Source of the DNA: Armatimonadota bacterium
GTDB lineage: Bacteria; Armatimonadota; Zipacnadia; Zipacnadales; VGFC01
Assembly: GCA_016869045.1 (NCBI GenBank)
Contig: VGFC01000001.1
Coordinates: 1-34,517, forward strand
Direction: 5' to 3'
Length of the DNA stretch: 34,517 nucleotides
Each line of letters starts with the position of its first letter. The first letter of the stretch is position 1. The position numbers and the translations under genes are program-made. Positions 1-6,272 of the stretch are shown here, one piece after another. Under the pieces are notes generated by a model. It was not told the origin of the DNA. It ran no database searches and was given only the letters and a program-made list of their open reading frames with translations.

Positions 1-1
1 C

Positions 2-118
2 ATCGCCCTGCTACGCTGCATCGGCGCCTCCAATATCGCCGCCGCCCTTCGCACTCACGGCGGCCACCCACACCGCGCTTTGGCGCTCGTGACCGCACCC
101 GGCGGGACTATGCAATGA
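2..118 (+). CDS. possible 3' end of an unidentified gene
   Basis: An open frame enters from the left edge and stops at TGA 116-118, giving a C-terminal stretch of 38 residues (it begins IALLRCIGASN and ends TAPGGTMQ). The alanine-rich helical composition and the position just before a strong promoter fit the end of an upstream gene. It is too short to assign to a family. Chance openness is possible in DNA this rich in G+C. Confidence 0.25.
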   Translation: MALLRCIGASNIAAALRTHGGHPHRALALVTAPGGTMQ

Positions 119-142
119 CCCTGCATTTCCCTCCCTCCGGTC

Positions 143-172
143 TTGACGAACCCGCCTTAGGTGAGGTAATAT
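143..172 (+). promoter_or_regulatory. sigma70-type promoter for the PadR gene, with a possible operator
   Basis: A -35 box TTGACG (143-148) is separated by 18 bp from a -10 box TAATAT (167-172), about 42 bp before the PadR start. GTAAT at 166-170, overlapping the -10 box, is mirrored by ATTAC at 181-185 and again at 186-190. This would suit an autoregulatory operator for the adjacent repressor. The boxes are seen directly; the operator role is inference. Confidence 0.55.
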
Positions 173-214
173 AAGGCTGCATTACATTACGTCGCATGAG
201 GCGGAGACGGACCC

Positions 215-541
215 ATGCCACTACCGGACATCACCCACCTCCAGTTCGCGGTGCTCAGCGCCCTCGGCGCCTCCGAGATGAGCGGCCGCGCCCTACGGGC
301 GGAACTCGCGAAGCACGGCGTGAAGAAGAGCGCCCCGGCCTTCTACCAACTCATGGCGCGCCTGGAGGAACAGAAGCTCGTCAAGGGGTGGTACGTCCCC
401 ATCGAGGTGGACGGCCACCGCATCCGCGAGCGGAGGTACAAGCTGCTGGCGGCCGGGGCCCGGGCGGTCGCCGAGGCCCGAGCGTTCTACGAGTCGCAGG
501 CCCGCTTGTCCCTGGCTGATGCGACTGGAGGAGTGTGCTGA
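215..541 (+). CDS. PadR-family transcriptional regulator
   Basis: The product is 108 aa, the size of a minimal PadR regulator: a winged helix-turn-helix (about residues 8-78) plus a short C-terminal helix. The segment LQFAVLSALGASEMSGRALR, the helix FYQLMARLEEQKLVKGWY and the beta-wing RERRYKLLAAGARAV follow the usual PadR pattern. GGAGACGG precedes the ATG at 215. PadR proteins are dimeric repressors that often control an adjacent membrane protein, and the next gene, which starts directly after the stop codon, encodes one. The effector is unknown. The family call is firm; the target is inferred from position. Confidence 0.85.
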   Translation: MPLPDITHLQFAVLSALGASEMSGRALRAELAKHGVKKSAPAFYQLMARLEEQKLVKGWYVPIEVDGHRIRERRYKLLAAGARAVAEARAFYESQARLSLADATGGVC

Positions 542-1114
542 GTGGGTGAGCTGGCTCCCCTCAAGCGTCCCGGCGACGACGACCTCGACGGAGCAACAGC
601 GCCGCAGCACGACGAGCAGACCTCCTTGCGCGAGGCAGTGTGTGTGGCGCTCCGGGAGCTGCGCACGTCGCTCCCGCCCGGTTGGCGTGGAAGCGCGGCC
701 TTCCCCGCTGTCTTGGCCATCGCGGCCTTCCTTCTTGTCGCGGTGATCTTGCTGATCCTGGCGGTGCTGCTGGTGCGTGCGCTTGGGCTAGGCCGACTGG
801 CGCCACAAGGCCTCGCCGAGGCCGATGCTGTCGAGCCTCGCCTCCCGCGTGTCTGGCACCTCTTCCCCTTCATCCTTCCCCGCAAGGTCCGCAGAGAGGT
901 CTACGAGCCGGCCTGCGAGGAACTGAAGCAGGACTACATCGAGGCGCAGAGCCTCGCGACGACCCCGTGGGCCAGGCGTTGGCTGACGTTCGCCTTCACC
1001 GTGAGGACCGTGGGGCTGGTTCTGGGAAGCCTGCACGCGGCGGTCGGCGACCGCGTGGTGACCTTCATCGCCAAGCTGATGGGCGAGGCGACGAAGCGGC
1101 TCCTCGGAGGCTGA
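542..1114 (+). CDS. single-pass membrane protein of unknown function, coupled to padR
   Basis: The product is 190 aa from a GTG that directly follows the padR TGA, so translation is probably coupled. An acidic, hydrophilic N-terminus (1-45) is followed by one long hydrophobic segment (about 53-81, PAVLAIAAFLLVAVILLILA) and then a charged region (110-150, with RKVRREVYEPACEELKQDYI) ending in an amphipathic stretch. I do not recognise a named domain. Two-gene padR plus membrane-protein units are common, and the layout suggests the PadR regulator controls this protein. It could also belong functionally to the antitoxin/toxin pair 18 bp downstream, but nothing in the sequence shows that. Confidence 0.75.
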   Translation: MGELAPLKRPGDDDLDGATAPQHDEQTSLREAVCVALRELRTSLPPGWRGSAAFPAVLAIAAFLLVAVILLILAVLLVRALGLGRLAPQGLAEADAVEPRLPRVWHLFPFILPRKVRREVYEPACEELKQDYIEAQSLATTPWARRWLTFAFTVRTVGLVLGSLHAAVGDRVVTFIAKLMGEATKRLLGG

Positions 1115-1132
1115 GAGCGGAAGGAGATCGGG

Positions 1133-1648
1133 ATGAGCACAATCGCGGCGAGCACGTTGGACCTGGAGAAGGCGGTGCAGGTGCTGCGGTACGTCGCGGC
1201 GCGGGTGCCGAACCTGTACCATGCCCTGAAGGTGCTCTACTTCGCCGACCGCGAGCACCTGCGCCGGTACGGGCGGTTCATCTACGGCGAGACGTACATC
1301 GCCATGCGGCTCGGGCCGGTGCCGAGCACCGCGTATGACATCGTGAAGACGACGCCCCCGAGCTTCCTGTGCGACTCCCTGCAGGCGGGCCGCGAGCAGT
1401 TCGAGGTTGCCGGCAACCTGATCGCCCCGAAGCAGGATGCCGATCTCGACTACCTGAGCGAGTCGGACCTGGAGTGCCTGAACGCGGCCATCCGCGACTA
1501 CGGGAACCTGTCGTTCGAGGCCTTGCGGGACGCGAGCCACGACGGGGCGTACGAGGCCGCCGGCGAGAACGAGCGCATCTCGGCCGAGGATGTCGCCCGG
1601 TCCTTCCCCAATCCGGCACCGCTGCTGGCGCACCTCAGGGGCGAATGA
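1133..1648 (+). CDS. Panacea (SocA-like) antitoxin domain protein
   Basis: The product is 171 aa. The N-terminal part matches the Panacea/SocA (DUF4065) signature: a helix LDLEKAVQVLRYVAARVPNL, then LKVLYFADREHLRRYGR, GETYIAMRLGPVPS and YDIVK. In this family the short Panacea domain acts as an antitoxin that neutralises unrelated toxins encoded next door. The C-terminal part (about 105-171, LSESDLECLNAAIRDYG, then FPNPAPLLAHLRGE) is the usual helical end of these proteins. AAGGAGATCGGG precedes the ATG. The next gene begins 6 bp after the stop, which is the usual antitoxin/toxin arrangement. The domain call is confident; toxin neutralisation here is inferred. Confidence 0.85.
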   Translation: MSTIAASTLDLEKAVQVLRYVAARVPNLYHALKVLYFADREHLRRYGRFIYGETYIAMRLGPVPSTAYDIVKTTPPSFLCDSLQAGREQFEVAGNLIAPKQDADLDYLSESDLECLNAAIRDYGNLSFEALRDASHDGAYEAAGENERISAEDVARSFPNPAPLLAHLRGE

Positions 1649-1654
1649 GCGAGC

Positions 1655-2014
1655 ATGGGGAGGCTCGGCGACCACTTCGCGCCGGAGGACCGACGCGAGC
1701 ATGTCCGTAGACAGCTCGTGCCGGGGCAGGTCCTCTACCTCGACTGCGACTTCACCACCCCACCCAAGCCCAAGTACGCCGTGGTGGTCTGCACCGACCC
1801 CGAGCCGCTCCTCTTCCTGGTGAACTCGCGCATCAACCCGTTCATCCAGAGACACCCCGACCTGTTGGCGGGCCAGGTGCCCCTGAAGGCCGCCGACTAC
1901 CCGTTCCTGAGGCACGACTCCTTCCTGGACTGCTCCGAGGTGAAGCGCTTCGCTGACCCCGGCGAGATTGCCGGGCAGCTGCTGGCCGACCTCAGCCGCA
2001 TCAGGGGGAGCTGA
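1655..2014 (+). CDS. probable toxin partner of the Panacea antitoxin, MazF/PemK-like fold suspected
   Basis: The product is 119 aa and begins 6 bp after the antitoxin stop. The segment VPGQVLYLDCDFTTPPKPKY followed by AVVVCTDPEPLLFLVNSRI resembles the start of MazF/PemK-type SH3-like barrels (a GD/GQ-x-V-x-W/Y-V-D turn, then a P-K-x-R-P-A-V-V-V strand). QVPLKAADYPFLRHDSFLDC followed by SEVKRF fits the later strands, where MazF proteins often carry the segment that selects between substrate-loop states. Similarity to classical MazF is weak and the usual catalytic Arg is not obvious, so this may be a distinct toxin family. The toxin role rests mainly on the Panacea neighbour. Confidence 0.6.
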   Translation: MGRLGDHFAPEDRREHVRRQLVPGQVLYLDCDFTTPPKPKYAVVVCTDPEPLLFLVNSRINPFIQRHPDLLAGQVPLKAADYPFLRHDSFLDCSEVKRFADPGEIAGQLLADLSRIRGS

Positions 2015-2133
2015 GCGAAGCCACGACACGGAGCGTCCTGGCCGGTGTCCGCGCCTCCAGGACGCTGAGCAAGATCCACAAGCGCGCGATCGAGGCTGCC
2101 CTCTCCCCCGCTCCGGACGATGTGTCCGTCTGA
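2011..2133 (+). CDS. possible 40-residue small protein overlapping the toxin stop
   Basis: A frame reading LSEATTRSVLAGVRASRTLS and ending in APDDVSV is open from a CTG at 2011 that overlaps the toxin TGA (CTGA), with AGGGGGAG just upstream, to TGA 2131-2133. The composition (basic helix, acidic end) is protein-like, but there is no ATG, GTG or TTG at the head. It could be a translationally coupled small protein, the remnant of a longer toxin C-terminus read in the next frame, or chance. Confidence 0.2.
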   Translation: MSEATTRSVLAGVRASRTLSKIHKRAIEAALSPAPDDVSV

Positions 2134-2227
2134 TGGGCACGGCCCGCCTCGCGCCGTGCGCTGTCCCTACGCCTCCTCCCCGACCCCGACAAGGGAATCC
2201 CCGCCGCTCGTCGAAGCACCCCGCATC

Positions 2228-3040
2228 ATGGCCGATCTCCGCGACTTCGAGGCCTTCGGCCCGTGGTTGGAGGCGCGCTTGGGCGTTGCGCTCGAGTGCG
2301 CGCGCGCGGACTGCGTCCCGGTCATCGCGCGCGAGGGTCCAAGGGCTCACCCGCTATGGGCGGTGCGCGTCGGTGAACGCGCCCTCGTGGTCACGCAGGC
2401 GGACTGGGTGGAGCGCGTCCGGCCAATTGTGGATCGGATGACTCCGGAGGAGCTCTTCTCGGTCTTCGGTGCCTACGAGCTATCGCGCGTGACGCTCCCT
2501 GAGGGCTACGGCATTTGGGGCCCCTCGTGGTTCTACGTGGCCGATGGGGCGAACTTCAGCGCGGAGCGCGATGAGCGCACGGTGCGTCTCAACCCCGAGC
2601 AGATGGCCGCGGTCGATGCGAGGGTCTTCTGGCATTGCGCGTCGGGTGAAGGGGTCGTCGGCTTCGGCATCTACGAGGGCGACCGGCTGGTCGCGCTGGC
2701 GACGGTCCGCCCGGACGAGGGCGCGGTGTGGGAAGTCGGCATTGACGTGGCGCCGGACGTGAAGACGCGCGGCCTCGGGCGCGCGGTCCTCGGGGCGGCG
2801 GGCCTCTGGATTCTGGAGCAAGGGCGTCTCGTTCTGGGCACGACCGCGCCATGGAACATCCCCTCCGCCAGAACCATGCGCTCGCTGGGCCTGCGCATGG
2901 TGCTGTCCAGCCTCATCAGCATCAAGGGCCCGATGCTCGTCCCACCGCAGCCGCTCGGTTCGCCCTTGCCAGGGGTCGAGCTGCGCCAGTACTATCCCGA
3001 CTGGGCGATGAACCGCGACATCCTGCCCAGGGAGGGCTGA
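2228..3040 (+). CDS. GNAT-family N-acetyltransferase with an extra N-terminal domain
   Basis: From the ATG at 2228 (MADLRDFEAFG) the product is 270 aa. The C-terminal half (about 135-235) is a GNAT fold: GVVGFGIYEGDRLVALATV forms beta 2-4, WEVGIDVAPDVKTRGLGRAV holds the acetyl-CoA-binding R-x-x-G-x-G turn, and TTAPWNIPSARTMRSLGLR is the usual beta 5/alpha 4 with an Asn and an aromatic. Residues 1-110 look like a domain that recognises the substrate. Upstream in-frame starts extend into sequence that does not look coding. There is no clear Shine-Dalgarno. The acceptor substrate cannot be told; acetylation of a small molecule or protein is the family role. Confidence 0.8.
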   Translation: MADLRDFEAFGPWLEARLGVALECARADCVPVIAREGPRAHPLWAVRVGERALVVTQADWVERVRPIVDRMTPEELFSVFGAYELSRVTLPEGYGIWGPSWFYVADGANFSAERDERTVRLNPEQMAAVDARVFWHCASGEGVVGFGIYEGDRLVALATVRPDEGAVWEVGIDVAPDVKTRGLGRAVLGAAGLWILEQGRLVLGTTAPWNIPSARTMRSLGLRMVLSSLISIKGPMLVPPQPLGSPLPGVELRQYYPDWAMNRDILPREG

Positions 3041-3042
3041 CA

Positions 3043-3067
3043 GGGCACACGCGCGGGCCGCGCGTGC
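3043..3067. repeat. GC-rich imperfect palindrome (GGCACGCGCGG family)
   Basis: GGCAC(AC)GCGCGG pairs with CCGCGCGTGCC at the end of the acetyltransferase gene. It is the same repeat family as the array at 10802-10958. There is no U-tract, so it is not a typical intrinsic terminator. Confidence 0.6.
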
Positions 3068-3160
3068 CACACCCTCTTTCCTCTTCGCCAGGGAGGAATC
3101 GACTATTGTCATACCGAATACCCTGATCTGCGCCGGCTCACCCTATGAGGAGGTGCTTCG

Positions 3161-5110
3161 ATGACGAGGCTCATTGGCGCAAGCGTGGTTCTTCTGGCCG
3201 CGGGGACATGTGCACGGCCATGGGCCGCCCAGGTCTGCGGCATCGCCAGTGTCAACGACGCGGGCGAACTCGACAACGAGGGCGCCATCTTCCCGGTGGT
3301 CAGCAGCAGCGGTCGGTTCGTTCTCTTCGCCTCGGCCGCTACGAACCTCGCGCCCAATGACACGTCCGGAGACTGGGACCTGTATCTCCATGATGGGCTG
3401 CTCGGGCTCACGACGCTCGTGGGCGTGTCCTCCGCTGGCGTCAAGGCGAACAACATCCCCGTTGTCTACGACATTAGCGCGAACGGACGGTTCGTGGCCT
3501 TCTCCTCGGATGCGACGAACCTCGTGCCCAACGACACGAACGGCTGGCGAGACGTGTTCCTGCGTGACGTCCAAGCCGGCACGACCACGCTCGTGAGTCG
3601 AACTCCCGGCGGTGCTCCAGGGGACTGGCATTCAGATTGGCCATCGATCAGCGCCGACGGCCGGTATGTCGCCTTCCAGTCGGTCGCCAGCAATCTGCTC
3701 TCCGAGGTCGTCGAGGGCGGGTTCGGGCAGATCTACGTTTACGACCGAGTGTCGGGCGGCATGAGGCTGATCAGTCGCAGGCGGGGCACCGGACTTCCGG
3801 GAGGTTGGCACAGCACGTCCCCCTCGATCAGCGCCGACGGGCGGTTCGTCGCCTTCGAGTCCCTGGCTGCTGATCTCGTACCGAACGACAACAACGGAGC
3901 GAAGGACATCTTCGTCTGGAAAGGGGCGAGGTCCCGCGTTGTCCGGGCGAGCGTGTCGACCGCCGGGGACGAGGCCAACAACTGGTCGGTGGGGCCGTCG
4001 ATCAGCGCTGACGGCCGTTTCGTGGCCTTCGAGTCGGCTGCCTCGAACCTGGTTCCCGGTGATACAAACGGAATGATCGACATTTTCGTCCGCGATGTGA
4101 CGGGCGGCCAGACAACCCGGGAAAGCCCCTCGCGCACCGGTGGTTCGGCCAACGGCCAGTCATGGCGTCCCTCCATCAGCGCCGATGGCCGGTATGTGGC
4201 GTTCGACTCCGACGCGTCGAACCTTGTGCCGGGAGACACCGGGGGGTACACGGACATCTTCATTCGGGACCGGCAGGCAGGGGCGACAACGCGCATGAGC
4301 GTGAATGCGGGCGGTCAAGGCGCCAACTGGTACTGCTACGCACCCTCGATCACGGCAGACGGCCAGGCGGTAGCGTTCCACTCGCAGGCCTGGAACCTAC
4401 CGCCACCCGGTGGGTCCGCCCCGCGTCCGAACCAGGTCTACCTGGCCTCGCTCGCCGGCGGTCAGCCTCCCGAGCTGCTGTGGGCCGGCAGCCCGGGCTA
4501 CGGGTCGGACGGGGTCCAGCCGAACCAAGGACAGGCTAACAGCACGCCGTTTCGGTTCCGCGTGCGGTATCGTGACGTCAATGGCGATGAACCGCAGTAC
4601 GTCCGGGTGCTCTTGTGGCGGAACGGCGCGCGGTGGCAGACGCTGGACATGCAGCCCGGCACAGGCGCGCCGTTCTGGGGACGCCTCTACACGCTCACCA
4701 GGAGGCTGCCCGCGGGCGACTGGGAGTACGCCTTCCGCGCACGGGATGACGACGGCGCCGCCACCGGCCCGGCGCGCGTCAAGCAGACCGGTCCGACCGT
4801 GACCGCCGGAGCCTCGGTGGCGGCCATCACCTCCCTGACGGCCGTGCCGCTGACCCCAGGGTGCCAAGTCGTTCTCACCCTCTCTGCCCCTGCCCGCGTC
4901 ACGGCTCGCGTCCTGAACCTCGCCGGGCGACCCGTCTCCACGCTCGCGCGCGATCGGGACTGCGAGGCGGGGAACACTATGCTGCTGTGGAACGCCCGGA
5001 GCAACGCCGGCCCTCCCGCGCCCAACGGCGTGTACCTCGTCGAGGTGACCGCCTATGGCGCGGGCGGGGCGCAGTCCCGCGCAGTGGCTCACCTCACGCT
5101 GACCAGGTAG
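3161..5110 (+). CDS. secreted seven-bladed beta-propeller protein (TolB/PD40-like) with C-terminal FlgD-type Ig fold
   Basis: The product is 649 aa with AGGAGG ten bases before the ATG and a signal peptide (about 1-23, cleaved near AWA/AQ). Seven repeats of roughly 55 residues follow (about 45-430). The consensus is PSISADGRFVAFESxASNLV, then PGDTNG, then DIFVRD; blades 4-6 are the best copies and blades 1 and 7 are divergent. This is the TolB/WD40-like PD40 repeat, and seven copies make a complete propeller. After it come an Ig-like region (about 455-545) and a C-terminal domain (about 555-649) with ARVLNLAGRPVSTL and NGVYLVEVTA, typical of FlgD-like Ig/secretion-tail modules. No catalytic motif is seen; binding or scaffolding outside the cell is likely. 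The gene stands alone, with palindromes on both sides. Confidence 0.8.
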   Translation: MTRLIGASVVLLAAGTCARPWAAQVCGIASVNDAGELDNEGAIFPVVSSSGRFVLFASAATNLAPNDTSGDWDLYLHDGLLGLTTLVGVSSAGVKANNIPVVYDISANGRFVAFSSDATNLVPNDTNGWRDVFLRDVQAGTTTLVSRTPGGAPGDWHSDWPSISADGRYVAFQSVASNLLSEVVEGGFGQIYVYDRVSGGMRLISRRRGTGLPGGWHSTSPSISADGRFVAFESLAADLVPNDNNGAKDIFVWKGARSRVVRASVSTAGDEANNWSVGPSISADGRFVAFESAASNLVPGDTNGMIDIFVRDVTGGQTTRESPSRTGGSANGQSWRPSISADGRYVAFDSDASNLVPGDTGGYTDIFIRDRQAGATTRMSVNAGGQGANWYCYAPSITADGQAVAFHSQAWNLPPPGGSAPRPNQVYLASLAGGQPPELLWAGSPGYGSDGVQPNQGQANSTPFRFRVRYRDVNGDEPQYVRVLLWRNGARWQTLDMQPGTGAPFWGRLYTLTRRLPAGDWEYAFRARDDDGAATGPARVKQTGPTVTAGASVAAITSLTAVPLTPGCQVVLTLSAPARVTARVLNLAGRPVSTLARDRDCEAGNTMLLWNARSNAGPPAPNGVYLVEVTAYGAGGAQSRAVAHLTLTR

Positions 5111-5175
5111 CGTCCGTCCTGAAGCACCACAGGCAAGGTCCTCCCGTACCCACGGCGAACTCACTCCCATGGCGG

Positions 5176-5194
5176 CACGGGCGCCTCGCCCGTG
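5176..5194. repeat. short perfect hairpin CACGGGCG-CCT-CGCCCGTG
   Basis: An 8-bp perfect stem with a 3-nt loop lies in the 122-bp gap between the propeller gene and the aldolase gene. No T-run follows. It is a REP-like element unlike the other families in the window. Confidence 0.5.
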
Positions 5195-5232
5195 ATACGG
5201 TCTTACGAATCCCGGAAGGGGGCATTGCAGCC

Positions 5233-6165
5233 TTGAGTCTCGCCGATGAACTCGTCCTCAAAGGTGTCGTCGTGCCGTGCGTTACGCCGTGCAACAGCGA
5301 CTACTCCGTGGATTATGGCGGCCTGAAGAGCAACGTACAGCGCGCTATCGCCGATGGCATCGTCATCGAGAAGGGCGTGCTGCTCATCGCGGGCGGTGGA
5401 GGGGAGCTGCCCTTCCTCACTCCCGAGCAGCGCCGCAAGTGCATCGAGACCGCGGTGGCGGCCGCCGACGGCAAGGCGCAGGTTCTGGGCGCGGTCCAGG
5501 ACAACGGGACTGCGATCTGCATCGAGCTGGCGAAGCAGGCCCAGGACGCGGGCGCCCTCGGCATTCAGCTCGGGCCACCGTGCCTCTACGACAACCACAC
5601 CGAAGGCGACATCATCCGCTTCTACGAGGATGTCGCCGCCACCGTCGACATCGGCATCCTGGCCTATAACACGTGGTGGACCTCGCTCAACATGACCTCC
5701 GACCTGCTGGTGACGCTCAGCGGGATCGACAACGTGGTCGGCGCCAAGTGGTCCTCCCCCGCCATCCACGATTACCTGCGCGGCTACCGCAAGTGCGCAG
5801 GGACGCTGATGATGATCGACAACCAGGGGATGCACGCGCAGGCCCACATCATGGGCGCGCAGGGCTTCGTCTCGAACACGGGCGACTTCTGGCCGCAGTA
5901 CGACCTGGAGCTGTGGGCGATGCTGGAGCGCGGCGAGTACCGCGACGTGCCCGCGTACATGGAGCGGCTGAGCTGGCCGTTCTACGAGTTCCGGGGTCGG
6001 AGCAGCCAGCGCACGGGCGGCGAGGCCGCGCCGAAGAAGGCCGCCGCCGAACTCGTTGGCCGCGCGGGCGGCCCGCCTATCCCGCCGACCCAGCCCTGCA
6101 CCGCCGAGGAGCGCGAGGAGTTGCGGCAGTTGTTCCTGAGCGCGGGCGTGCCGGGCGTGGTGTAG
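5233..6165 (+). CDS. dihydrodipicolinate synthase/N-acetylneuraminate lyase family aldolase
   Basis: The product is 310 aa from a TTG at 5233 (LSLADELVLKGVVVPCVTPC) preceded by GGAAGGGGG; upstream in-frame ATGs lie in the propeller gene in another frame. It is a class I (Schiff-base) TIM-barrel aldolase: AGGGGELPFLTPEQR stands for the GTTGE loop, Tyr145 (AYNTWW) for the conserved catalytic tyrosine, and Lys172 (GAKWSSP) for the lysine that binds pyruvate. The residues around Tyr and Lys differ from classical DapA, so it probably cleaves or forms a sugar-acid-type 2-keto substrate rather than making dihydrodipicolinate. It precedes a DUF4838 protein and a sugar-type ABC permease and binding protein, which supports a catabolic role. 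The substrate is unknown. Confidence 0.8.
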   Translation: MSLADELVLKGVVVPCVTPCNSDYSVDYGGLKSNVQRAIADGIVIEKGVLLIAGGGGELPFLTPEQRRKCIETAVAAADGKAQVLGAVQDNGTAICIELAKQAQDAGALGIQLGPPCLYDNHTEGDIIRFYEDVAATVDIGILAYNTWWTSLNMTSDLLVTLSGIDNVVGAKWSSPAIHDYLRGYRKCAGTLMMIDNQGMHAQAHIMGAQGFVSNTGDFWPQYDLELWAMLERGEYRDVPAYMERLSWPFYEFRGRSSQRTGGEAAPKKAAAELVGRAGGPPIPPTQPCTAEEREELRQLFLSAGVPGVV

Positions 6166-6180
6166 GGGCCGACCCATGGT

Positions 6181-6259
6181 CGTTGTAGGGGCGGAGCGTG
6201 CTCCGCCCACGCCGCGGGAACCCTAACGATGGGGCGGAGCACGCTCCGCCCCTACAACG
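6181..6259. repeat. 79-bp double palindrome (TAGGGGCGGAGCGTGCTCCG family)
   Basis: A 28-bp arm (6181-6208) is repeated perfectly in inverted orientation (6232-6259) with 23 bp between. Each arm contains its own palindrome, GGGCGGAGCGTGCTCCGCCC. It fills the gap between the aldolase and DUF4838 genes, ending 13 bp before the GTG start. It could fold as two small hairpins or one large cruciform. Confidence 0.85.
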
Positions 6260-6272
6260 GAAGGCGCAGGGG

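Noticed and set aside
2-118. Transposase C-terminus (IS110-type) at the left edge
   Set aside because: The visible 38 residues carry no catalytic motif and no terminal inverted repeat is seen, so no mobile element can be claimed.
788-2350. 520-residue open frame on the minus strand
   Set aside because: It runs antisense to PadR-linked, Panacea and toxin genes that have clear family motifs; its Arg/Gly/His-rich product shows no domain. It is an artefact of high G+C.
4861-5232. N-terminal extension of the aldolase from an upstream ATG
   Set aside because: The extension is read out of frame inside the propeller gene; the DapA-type N-terminus begins at TTG 5233 with a ribosome site.
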